A DNA stretch of 21,042 nucleotides from Conidiobolus incongruus B7586 (Eukaryota > Entomophthoromycota > Entomophthoromycetes > Entomophthorales > Conidiobolaceae): positions 1 to 21,042 of the forward strand of contig JNEM01012860.1 in NCBI GenBank assembly GCA_000697335.1, read 5' to 3'. Positions 9,480-18,728 of this stretch are shown in pieces. Under the pieces are notes generated by a model. It searched no databases. It was given only the letters and a program-made list of their open reading frames with translations, and was not told the origin of the DNA. The position numbers and the translations under genes were made by a program. Within the stretch, counting starts at the first letter, position 1, and each line of letters begins with the position of its first letter.

Positions 9480-10660
9480 AGTAACCATCAAAAGTTTTTT
9501 ATTTTAATATTAGTAAAACTTAACTACAAACCTTTTAAAATCATTTAAAATTTACAAACAACTTTTAATAATAAAGTATTATCTAAATTAATAATTTATC
9601 ACTAGGTAAATTACTTTAAAGTTAAAAGAGAAACTACTTAAAACCTATTAAAATCTAAAAGATTAATTTTAACTGTTATTGTTTTAATTGTTAATAAAGT
9701 AAAAAATTATATTAAAAATTACTCTTTTATTTTAGTTAAAGAGTTATTAAAATATTTTAATATTAGTTACATAAGTATATTATATATATTAAAGTTTAAA
9801 TTAAAATTAATTAATAAAAATATAAAATAAATATCTTATAATTTAACTAAAGCTTAAAAAAAACTAGAGTAGCTATTATTAAATAAAATTTATTAAGATA
9901 TAACTAGAAACAAAAAGTTTTACAATAAATTATTATAATTAATAAATCTTAAATTCTTTTATATAATCTTTTATTAAAATATAAATTAAAATGTTAAATT
10001 AAGTTAAATTAACCCCTTCTATAAATTCTTTTAAATAAACATTTTATTAATAAATTAATGTTAATTATTATAATAAATTATAATAACATATACTATTCTT
10101 ATTTAGTTTTTAAAGGAAAATTAATTAATAATAAACTTTATATTTTTTTTAAATAAAAGTATTTTTAATTAGTATTCTCAATATAATTTGAGAAAACTTA
10201 TTATTTTACATGATAATTATAAAATATATAAATTTAAAGTTGTAAAAAACTTTTTAATTAAAAATAACTAGTAAAAACTACTACATCTAGTATATTCTTT
10301 AGATTATAACCTATATAATTATAATTGCTTTAGGTAATTAAAAAACCAACTTATAAGAAAAAAAATTTCTACAAAAAAATTTAATTGGTTTGTAAAATAT
10401 TAAATTTTAGTCTTTAATAAAAAGAACTATTTTTTAAGTATTAGATCCTTGTTAAAAGTATAGCAAAAAGTTATTAGAAATAAAAAAAATTATTAATTTT
10501 ATATTATATATTTATTTTTACTTTTTATATATTAAAATCTTTATTTTTTTTCAATTGCAAAAATTCCTATTATTTAAATTACAAAGTAATATTAACATAT
10601 GAATTTAATTACTATAAACAACTTTTTGAAATAGAACTTCATATATATTAATCTTTAGTG
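9480..10660. repeat. old, strongly AT-shifted dispersed repeat, family unresolved
   Basis: The composition changes here: lines I counted run from about 10 to 20% G+C, with few guanines. Three short blocks recur in the same order and orientation at the right end of the window. The first is an identical 18-mer, TAACTAAAGCTTAAAAAA, at 9844 and 20796. The second is TTATTAAGAT at 9890 and 20840. The third is a 21-base block at 10114 and 21017 with one difference. This makes it a dispersed repeat rather than simple AT-rich DNA. I infer an ancient mobile element worn down by C-to-T type change; it is much broken and its family cannot be named from what I can read. Both boundaries are approximate. 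Confidence 0.5.
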
Positions 10661-11451
10661 ACAAATAATTTTTATTTTATGTTTATTCATTATATTGAAT
10701 TATATTTTCAAATAATAATCATTCACATGGTATTGAGTTTGTATAAATTCAAAAGCTTATCAATATAAATTTGGCTTAATAAAATCAATTCAAATATTAT
10801 TTTAAAAATAAATATAAATAGTTTTACAGATACACTTAAATAAATATGTTTAATATTATTGAATTTAGGAATACACCAATTTTTTTAATTATTACCATTA
10901 TCACTCAGAAGTCATAACTATAGCAAGTTATTGATTTAGAAATTCTAATTATTTCAACTTAATGATAAAGAAAAAAAGTAACATTAAATATTACTATTAA
11001 AGAAATAATAGTAGATATTAATATATCTATTATTTTTATAGATGTGAATTATTATAAAGTTAACCAATTTAATCACATTTTAAAAAGAACATTTAATAAT
11101 TTATGTTCAATTGTTTTAAAAATATTATTTGAAAAGAATTAGTTTAAAATTTTTAATACAAAATTAATAGAACCAAATTCACTATAGTTTATAATATATT
11201 AATTATTAAAGCAATATAAAATATATAAATTATTTCAATATGACTTTGTTACAATTTATATTAATCAATTAAAATTTAGTATATTAATTACACAAGTTTA
11301 CTATTTGTATCATCGAAAATTATTAAAAATAATTTCATTCTGAATTTAGCTGGTGATTTTACCAATAAATAACTGAAATACATTTAAAACTGATATATAT
11401 ATATTAGGTCTAGCATTGAACTTTTGAAATAATTAAAAATAATGAGATTTT
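10661..11451. other. AT-rich spacer, no gene seen
   Basis: No coding-like segment. The old repeat may extend into the left part. The right end would hold the former promoter of the dead GST copy, but I found no clear similarity to the region upstream of the live copy. Confidence 0.55.
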
Positions 11452-12280
11452 ATTAAATTTATAGTACCTAGGTTAGTAGATATGAAATATAGTATTAATA
11501 TATTTGCCATTACGGTGAAAATGTTTTAGTAATATAAGGTAAAAAAGTTATATAATTCACAATTGATATATTTAGTATAATTTTCGGATATTGAATTTGA
11601 CGTTATTTCTTTGGCACCACTTGCAATTGATCCTACTATTATGACAATCACACACACACATACAAACGCACGCACACACACACATATATATATGTGTGCG
11701 TGTGATAATTTCATAGATTTTGACTAAATTTGTAATAATAGAAAATGGATCAAAGCGCCCACTGTAATTTTTGATAATGATATTGTATTCGACAGTGACA
11801 AGATTGTGAATCATAAAGATTATAAATATTCTCAGAACAAGCTGAGTGTAAAGAATTCGAACCATGATGCTCTTTTGTGTGATTTTCTGGTACAAGGCGC
11901 GCCTAATATGAGCCTCATTTTCTTTCCATTTTTTGATATCATAACGGAAGAAATGAAAATCTGGTTTAAACCATGGTGTGAGAAAGAATTGGGATGAATA
12001 TTGAAGGATTATATGATAAAATCACTCGGAATTAACTAAAGATTATGTGAAATTTTTATATTGTTTAGATGATCAATTTAAAAATCAGCCATTTTTTCAC
12101 GGAGACGAAGGGAATCATAACTATATTCTTCTCTCAAATGCAAGTATTTAGATGCATGGAGGGCGAAACAGTATTAGGCTACTTGAAGGGAAAGATCATC
12201 CTAAGCTATATCATTGGCTCAATCAATTAGTAGAATCTAATGCATGATTTGATAGATCATTTACTGTGAATCCCGATTAA
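11452..12280 (+). pseudogene. glutathione S-transferase pseudogene (tandem copy)
   Basis: This is a dead copy of the gene at 14146-14953, about 2.7 kb upstream in the same orientation. Exon 1 aligns codon for codon over 29 codons (11452-11538), with the start codon changed to ATT, two in-frame stops, and the SPF motif lost. Intron 1 is kept as 11539-11585, but its acceptor is no longer AG. Exon 2 corresponds to 11586-11651. Intron 2 has lost its GT donor to a CA repeat. Exon 3 (about 11736-12280) keeps clear similarity (KAPTVIFDND, then FDSDKIV, later ELG) but has a stop at 11995-11997 and further frame damage before ending with a matching NPD-stop. The 545-base length against 553 in the live copy shows few large deletions. 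The gene structure is retained, so it arose by DNA duplication, not by retrocopying. Confidence 0.9.
11649..11704. repeat. CA/TA/TG compound microsatellite with dyad symmetry
   Basis: A CA tract runs into a short TA tract and then a TG tract, so the sequence is nearly its own reverse complement (left part with CACGCACACA, right part TGTGTGCGTGTG). It sits exactly where intron 2 of the GST pseudogene should begin. Alternating purine-pyrimidine runs of this sort can adopt Z-DNA, and the dyad can form a hairpin. Confidence 0.9.
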
Positions 12281-14145
12281 TTTCCTAAATTTTCATTGAA
12301 TATTATTAAATATTAATGAATTAATAATTTGATTTTGTTAACAACGTTAAGTAATTTAATATAGAAATTGGCTATAAATGTAATATACTTTATATGTATA
12401 TATATTTGTATATAATTCTAATACTAAATTTGCCATTTTTACCAAATTCAGAGTTATAAATCAATATTATATTTATAATTTATTTTAATATTTCACAAAT
12501 TATCAATATGTTAGATAAATGAAAACAAATCAAATTTATAATATCGAAATAAAATTTTTATTAACAACTAATAATGAAACACATTCTTAAAAGTGATTTA
12601 TATATAAACTTGTATTAAAAAAATTGAAAAGTAAACAAATATAGTAAACATTAATGAATAAATATTTGATATTTCAACATAAGTTTCTAATATAATTAAA
12701 ACTTTGACTATCGTATAATTATATTAATTCAATATTAAACCGTTAAACGAATCAATTTGAATTCAAAATTCCAACTGAAAATTGATCTATATAATATTTT
12801 TTAAAAAAATATATTGAAAGCATAAAATTCTAAAATATATATTCAAAATGAATTTGAAATAACTAGGTAATTATTGTTATCAAATTATTATTAATTTTAA
12901 AATTATATTATATTATAAGTAAAAAGGTTTTTAGGTACCTCTGATTTAATTTGAAAATATTATATATTAAGGATTAAATACCATATCCAATAAATATGCA
13001 ATGATTATTATAATAGATTGATATTTGAAAAATACGCAAAAAATAATTGATTATTACCGAAAATGTTATATAATATTTTACATACATTCTGAATTTCACA
13101 ATTTATATTTAAGTTTAAACAATTGTTTTTAGATGAATAATCGGACCGTGATATAAGTTATTAATTATAAGAAGTTTCCATTTATTTACACATTTTTTAA
13201 TTTGATATAATAAAATTTAATCTGATAAATTAAAGAGCTAGAAAATCAATCCTAATCATAAATAACCAAAATATATTATTTATAAAATCTAAAATTATAT
13301 TTACATATTTTAATAATCAAACTTATAAAAATACATATTATGTAATAAAGCTAAAAAGTCAAAAAAAATTCAATAATATATCATAAATTGGCTTCATATG
13401 ATATATCTAATATCCTAGAATAACTCAAATATAATGTGCTTATTAGAGAGATTTAAGTATATCAAATAAATAAATTCTCTTATATTTTGAAAAATGAATA
13501 AAACCTATTATACAAATATCACATTTTAATTTGATTAATAAATATGAACTTTTCAGGAATTAGGAATTTGATTTATGATTAAAGATTAATGAATTGAAGG
13601 TTTTATAAAAATTTCTTTTCATTATTAAAATACAGTATTATTCATAACCGCTATAGTAAATTACAAAAATATTGTTATTAAATGAGAATTATGAGGATTT
13701 TGATGATAGATGGCTGAAATCAGTGGTTCCGATTTTAAAATTTTAATATCATGCTAGATTGAATTAATTTATAATGATCTTCTGAATGTCAAATAAATAT
13801 TATTTGATAATCCAATTTATTTTTCTATTAATATATTTTATTATTAAGTAAAAATCGAATATATTTAAATATGCATTTTACAATTAATATATGAATAAAA
13901 TTGATGAATAAGGGGTAGAAATATTTAGGAAAGATATATTTGCAAATTTTATAAAAATTACTAAAACTTACATTTTAAGGGAAAAAATAATTAAATTTAA
14001 AGCGTTATAGGGCCGAGAATTTGTATATTTGAAGCAAAAATCTTCCAGAAAAAATATTATATATATATACCTCAAAAATTTTTTATTTAACATTATTAAA
14101 ATTTGAAATTGTTATAATTAAATATTTTTGATTAAAGTGTTAAAG
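12281..14145. other. AT-rich spacer between the GST copies
   Basis: No gene is supported. One short open segment at 13660-13746 (ends DDRWLKSVVPILKF) is more coding-like than its surroundings and may be a scrap of a dead gene. The bases just before 14146 should hold the promoter of the live GST, but no distinct TATA box stands out from the background. Confidence 0.55.
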
Positions 14146-14953
14146 ATGGTTCAATTATATGAAATGTGTGTTGATATGAAATATAGTGGAAGTCCTTTTG
14201 TGATTATGGCTAAAATGTGCTTGAAGCATAAGGTAAATAACCTTGCGAAATTTTAATAAGAGATTAACTAATTGAAACATTAGGGAATTAATTTCAATTC
14301 CATTCCTTTGGAACCATCTACAGTTAGTCCTACAATTAAGAAAATCACGTAAAAATTGTATATATTTAACCACTGTGTAGTTTATTAAACATGATTTTAG
14401 TGATGGCAAATGGAGCCAGGTACCAACCGTAATCTTTGATAATGATGAAATTGTATTCGATAGTGAAACAATTTGCGAGTATTTGGATGAGAAGTATCCT
14501 GAAAATAAGTTAAAAGCTCAAAATCCCAAGCTTGATGCTATTTTGGAAGAATACATGATGATTAATACTCCAGCTATGCGCTACATTTCAGGACCTTTCT
14601 TCGAACATATCAGTGAAGAGCAGAAAGTCTGGCTTAAGCCTTATTTTGAGCGTAGATTAGGGCATTCATTGGAGCATTACATTAGCCGCGATCCACAACT
14701 CATCGTCGATTATAAGAATAATATCAATCGATTGGAAGACCAACTTGGAAACCAGCCATTTTTCCAAGGAGACCAACCAGGATATTACGACTATAGATTT
14801 TTCTCTCAAATGCAAGCATTTAGATGCATGAGCGAAAAAACTTTTAATCAATTGCTTGAAGAGAAAGATCATCCAAAATTGTATCGTTGGTTAAATCGAC
14901 TATTGGATCTTCACGATGGGTTTGCTAGATCTTTTACTGTCAATCCCAATTAG
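14146..14953 (+). CDS. glutathione S-transferase, fungal LigE/FuA-like
   Basis: Three exons: 14146-14232, 14284-14348 and 14401-14953. The introns are 51 and 52 nt with GTAA donors and TAG acceptors; intron 1 has an ATTAACTAATT branch site. The product has 234 residues. Residues 1-85 form the thioredoxin-like glutathione site: YSGSPF (13-18) with a probable catalytic serine, KHKGI (27-31), the cis-proline in VPTV (58-61), and the FDSETICEYL motif (70-79) that holds the gamma-glutamyl end of glutathione. Residues 90-234 are the helical substrate domain. The general pattern matches fungal GSTs related to bacterial LigE-type beta-etherases; the substrate is not predictable. No signal peptide, so it should be cytosolic. 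AATAAA follows at 14985. The frame is fully intact, in contrast to the dead copy upstream. The family call is strong; the subclass is less so. Confidence 0.88.
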
Positions 14954-14984
14954 ATTTATATCAATTTTGTTTTATTTCTGAATT

Positions 14985-14990
14985 AATAAA
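14985..14990 (+). terminator. polyadenylation signal of the GST gene
   Basis: AATAAA 32 bases after the stop codon. Confidence 0.5.
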
Positions 14991-15607
14991 ATTCTAATTT
15001 TATGAAATATTAAATATTTTTAACTAATTTAATTTAAATATTTAATAACCAATTTTTAATTTCTTTTATTGAATATCTAAATAAAAATACAAAGTTAGGA
15101 ATAGTGACATAGATAATTTCCATAAAGAGTAAACAAGATTTTTATTTATTCAAGTGTACAATAAATTGAAAAAAAAATCATTGTTGAATTGTAATTTGAA
15201 TCATATTATCACACTGTTCAAATATTTTGTATATTAGTTATCTTGAAATTATTTTTGTCATTTTTATCAAGAGTTTATGATATTACCTTAGAAATTATAT
15301 AATTATAATTTAATTTTTTTCGTGATAAATTTGAAATCACAACCAATAACAGTTTAATCTAATATTGTAAAAACTATTATATTGAATCATAATAGTGAAA
15401 ATTATAGATAGTTGAATATATAGTAATTGGGTTGAGTGATTAGTTAATAGAGGAAATATAATAATAAAATTCGAAAAAGATAGAGAATGAAGATATTAGA
15501 AATGGTGAAAATATTTATAATATTTGATATAGCATTTGCGGATTGTTAAATTAAAAAAGCAAAAAGTGTTATATGTTTTTTATATCAGTATAATGTTCAA
15601 AGAAGTA
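14991..15607. other. AT-rich spacer, no gene seen
   Basis: No coding-like or RNA-like segment before the tRNA-Met at 15608. Confidence 0.65.
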
Positions 15608-15680
15608 GCTTCTTTGGCGCAGTTGGCAGCGCGTGAGTCTCATAATCTCGAGGTCGTCGGTTCGAACCCGACAGGGAGCA
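15608..15680 (+). tRNA. elongator tRNA-Met (anticodon CAT)
   Basis: A complete 73-nt tRNA with no intron. The acceptor stem GCTTCTT pairs with AGGGAGC, using G-T pairs, and A is the discriminator base. The D stem is GCGC/GCGC with AGTTGGCA as loop. The anticodon loop CTCATAA gives CAT. The T-T pair at the base of the anticodon loop also occurs in yeast elongator tRNA-Met, as I recall it, which together with the T arm GTCGG/CCGAC favours elongator over initiator. The B box is GGTTCGAACCC. CCA is not encoded. Confidence 0.95.
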
Positions 15681-15708
15681 CTCTTATATATGTCTTGGTC
15701 TCTTAAAG

Positions 15709-15713
15709 TTTTT
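15709..15713 (+). terminator. RNA polymerase III terminator
   Basis: The first run of five T after the tRNA-Met, 28 bases beyond its last base, is the normal signal for Pol III release. Confidence 0.6.
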
Positions 15714-17269
15714 CTTTGTTTATATTTTTATTTTTTCCTTTATTTCATTCAATCTTAAAACATTTTTTAAAATCTTTCTATATTTTACTTTATCAAAACT
15801 AATTTTTTATCTATTTTGAATTTCGAATTAATTTTATACTTATTTAAATTTAATATTGTTCATTAATAAATTAAAAATTTAATATATACTCCGATATTAT
15901 TGTTAAAATTAAATTTTCTGAATCAAGTACTATGAAAATAATACAAGTTAATTTATTGTTAATTTAACATATTTATTTGAATTTAAATGAATATAATTTG
16001 AAATTTTACATCACTATCCAAAATTAATATTAATAGGAAATATATATATGATGATATAATTGAAAAAAAAGCAAAATGAAATACAGTCGTTCGTTAACAT
16101 CTTGTCTCTAAGGTTCTCAGAAAAATCGGTTTCAAATGATTTATCTGAAACTTGATAAGATAATTTTTCTATTTGAAATTTTATCCAATAATATTATAAT
16201 AATATTTATATTTTTATCATTACTTTTGATGTCATTATCGAATATGCAATAGAATAGCTTATTTTAGTTGAATACATTAATAAGAAATACAAATTATAAT
16301 TGACGGAAAATATAATAAAAAGCAAGATGGATAATTTACATCATAATATTTGAAATTAAAATATTAGATTAAAAATATTGAATAACTAGATATATTAAAA
16401 ATGAGGGTAGACAGGATAAAATTCACTTGTGTGACTATTGATTTCAATGGATAAATTTTATAAATGTGGTTTATAATTGTCAAATTACTTAAGTAAACTC
16501 AACTTACAATTCAAAATTTATGAGCCAAGATTTCAAATATCTGAACCAGAATCAATGAATAATTAATAATTTTAAAAAATTAATCAACCTAATTTATAAG
16601 CAAAATAATAAATAAATTAATAGGATAAAAATTAAATAGGTATATTAACAAATATTTTTCTTAATTTATTTATAAAACAAGTAAAATTAAAAATTTTAAA
16701 TACTATATCATTCTATTATTAATTTCAATTAATATATAACCAACTTTTTAAAAATATAATTATTTTTTTTAATAATTTTAAATTTGTAATATTAATATTA
16801 TTTTCAAATATTGAAATATATTAATGACAAAATATAATCTTATTATCAAATTATTGAATTCAAATACTTAAATTGTAATAATTATTCCTTTTTAATAAAC
16901 CCATTACTTTTTTTGATAATCAAATTATCTCTTATATAATCTTTTCAAGATAACCAAAATATGAATATTAAAATTCCCATAATCTTCGATTGCAATGATT
17001 TCATTCGCATAGTAATTAATCAATCTTGTTAAATGAAAGAGAAATTTTGTTAAATAATGAATCTTAATGATACTTTTATAATCAATCAAATTATATCAAT
17101 TTTAAGATGAAAAAAATCTATAATATTTGATAACTAATATCAGTGTCAAGCAAATTAGTGATTATTATTTATTATTTTACCATAACTATAATTATAAATT
17201 TTATTCACCACAGATCACTTGTTTGAAATTCGAATCCTTTTGAAGTTTTTCTAGTTCCTTACTAAATTT
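15714..17269. other. AT-rich spacer with two small richer islands
   Basis: No gene is supported. At 16080-16160 the G+C content rises locally; it contains a GTTTCA/TGAAAC inverted repeat (16130-16152) and a minus-strand frame reading FQINHLKPIFLRTLE, perhaps a scrap of a dead gene. At 16400-16452 a short frame (MRVDRIKFTCVTIDFNG) also stands out. Neither is long enough to call. Confidence 0.5.
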
Positions 17270-17730
17270 GGAAACTCGCGAAAAAATTCCAACTGATACA
17301 ATGATTGAGGAAAGGTTAAATAATATAACTAGTTATTATTACAAAATGGTGATTTATACAAAGCATTTACAATTTGATTTTAGTCCTTCATCAATAAAGA
17401 AGAAATGATGTTTCTCAAAGTATTGTACTAGTTTATTAATTTATTGATTGTGACGACTTTATGCTATATCAATATAGTTATTTTGATAGTCTCAACTTTA
17501 AAGAGATCTGTGTTATTATAACAACTTGATAATTAATAGATATTTTACTAGATCTAACTGCCAAGACAAAAACAATCCTCCAAAACTAAATAAAGGTAAA
17601 CTGTTAGGGAAATCAACACAAAACATTACCCGAATTCTAATTAAAAACTGAAGTATGACAAAAGATTAAAGAACCTTTCTAAAGTTTTCTATCATATTAC
17701 CAATTTGAGCAACCTCCTTAAATGATTGGT
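17270..17730 (+). pseudogene. third LRR-like gene relic
   Basis: Short plus-strand segments read like pieces of a leucine-rich-repeat protein: 17440-17529 (FIDCDDFMLYQYSYFDSL) and 17672-17725 (NLSKVFYHITNLSNLLK), with another scrap near 17602-17655 (KLLGKSTQNITRILIKN). They are in separate frames with stops between them. The style matches the relics beside the OTU gene. If this is correct, the promoter of the gene at 17957 lies against or inside dead coding DNA. Chance AT-rich frames are a real alternative. Confidence 0.25.
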
Positions 17731-17891
17731 TAAGGGGCGAATATCCATGTTTCTTATTCTAATCACAATTGATTCATTTTGTATTTATTATTATGAAATG
17801 GATAAATCTGTATATTTTCAAGCCAAAAAATTACATAAAAATGAAACTAAATTTATCATGATAATCCTAAAAACAGAAATCCTGTAGAAGG

Positions 17892-17899
17892 TATAAAAA
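17892..17899 (+). promoter_or_regulatory. TATA box of the GPI-protein gene
   Basis: TATAAAAA preceded by GG lies 65 bases before the start codon at 17957. A pyrimidine-rich tract (17910-17940) follows and contains no ATG, so the main ATG would be the first in the message. Confidence 0.55.
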
Positions 17900-17956
17900 T
17901 TGATAAAAACTCTTTATTAACTCTATTTTCTTTTTATTTTGTTTATAGTTATAATC

Positions 17957-18694
17957 ATGAAATTTAGTTCTGTTCAATTAACTTTACTCTTTAGTTGTTT
18001 ATACAGTGCTCAAAACAGTTGTCAAACTGATCCCACCACTTCCAGCTGTGCTGATTTCACTATCTCTGACAGTGATGCCAACAAAGCTTTAGATGCTATC
18101 TGTAACAAGTCTACTCAGTTGGCAGGTTGTAGTTTACGTAATATGTGCGCTGCCAACACCAAATTAAATGCTACTCTCTGTTCCCCAGTTTCTGTTTTAG
18201 CCACCTTATGTACAACCGATTCCAAGGACGACAGCAACTGCAAAGCCTACAACTCCGTATGTATGCCCACCACTGGCAAGACCGCCGTCAAGCAGTGTAC
18301 TACAAACGCTCCATTCCCCGGAATGCCATCCACCAAAAACATGACCAATCTGTTGCGCAACGGATGTGACGAAATGCCCAATATGCAAGACTGCAAAGTA
18401 GTTAACACTCCTGACTCAAAAGGTCTCTTGCCCATCGATAACTTGAGTGTCTATGGTGCCTTCTGTAAAGATATGCCGGAGATGAGCCAATGTACCGCTT
18501 GGAAAAAGATGTGTGCCGAATCCAACAAGTTCGACCCCATCTGTGTCAATCCTAACTACGATAAAACCACAGGTAATTCTGCTACCACACCATCCTCCTC
18601 CACCCCCAGTAAGTCTTCAGCCTCAACTTTCAAGGTCAGCATCTTCAGCGCTTCCGCTATGATTGTCGCCAGTTTGGTTGCTGTTTCCTTATAA
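17957..18694 (+). CDS. GPI-anchored cysteine-rich cell-surface protein
   Basis: An intronless frame encodes 245 residues. The start is ATG at 17957; the frame stays open upstream to a TTG, but that adds nothing to the signal peptide. Residues 1-18 (MKFSSVQLTLLFSCLYSA) form the signal peptide. The mature part has 16 cysteines and about four copies of a loose unit with pattern C-x(8,9)-C-x(5,6)-C, at residues 49-64, 85-102, 137-146 (third Cys missing) and 170-186. The later two contain MP-x-M between the cysteines. NKS at 50-52 and NAT at 71-73 are N-glycosylation sequons. A Ser/Thr/Pro-rich linker follows (about 206-225). The end is a hydrophobic tail (VSIFSASAMIVASLVAVSL) without a basic stop, the usual GPI-attachment signal. 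It should sit on the outer plasma membrane or wall. Codon use is rich in C-ending codons, which hints at strong expression. I recognise the architecture as fungal but not a named family. Confidence 0.88.
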   Translation: MKFSSVQLTLLFSCLYSAQNSCQTDPTTSSCADFTISDSDANKALDAICNKSTQLAGCSLRNMCAANTKLNATLCSPVSVLATLCTTDSKDDSNCKAYNSVCMPTTGKTAVKQCTTNAPFPGMPSTKNMTNLLRNGCDEMPNMQDCKVVNTPDSKGLLPIDNLSVYGAFCKDMPEMSQCTAWKKMCAESNKFDPICVNPNYDKTTGNSATTPSSSTPSKSSASTFKVSIFSASAMIVASLVAVSL

Positions 18695-18722
18695 TTGGTA
18701 TAATTTAAAGTTATTTTTAATC

Positions 18723-18728
18723 AATAAA
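18723..18728 (+). terminator. polyadenylation signal of the GPI-protein gene
   Basis: AATAAA 29 bases after the stop codon. Confidence 0.5.

Noticed and set aside
11526-11895. Two overlapping minus-strand frames rich in Cys-Val repeats
   Set aside because: The Cys-Val runs are the translation of the CA microsatellite, and the rest is antisense to the GST pseudogene.
14155-14409. Minus-strand frame of 84 codons
   Set aside because: Antisense to GST exons 1 and 2 and crosses both introns; no independent support.
14666-14872. Minus-strand frame of 68 codons
   Set aside because: Antisense to GST exon 3.
16048-16150. Possible box C/D snoRNA (ATGATGA ... CTGA)
   Set aside because: The boxes lack a matching terminal stem and clear internal boxes, and such short motifs are frequent in AT-rich DNA.
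17939-17956. Upstream extension of the GPI-protein frame from a TTG codon
   Set aside because: The ATG at 17957 begins a perfect signal peptide and is the first ATG after the TATA box.
18145-18435. Overlapping frames on both strands inside the GPI-protein gene
   Set aside because: They exist because this gene is G+C-rich and so has few stops in other frames; none has a signal peptide or motif.
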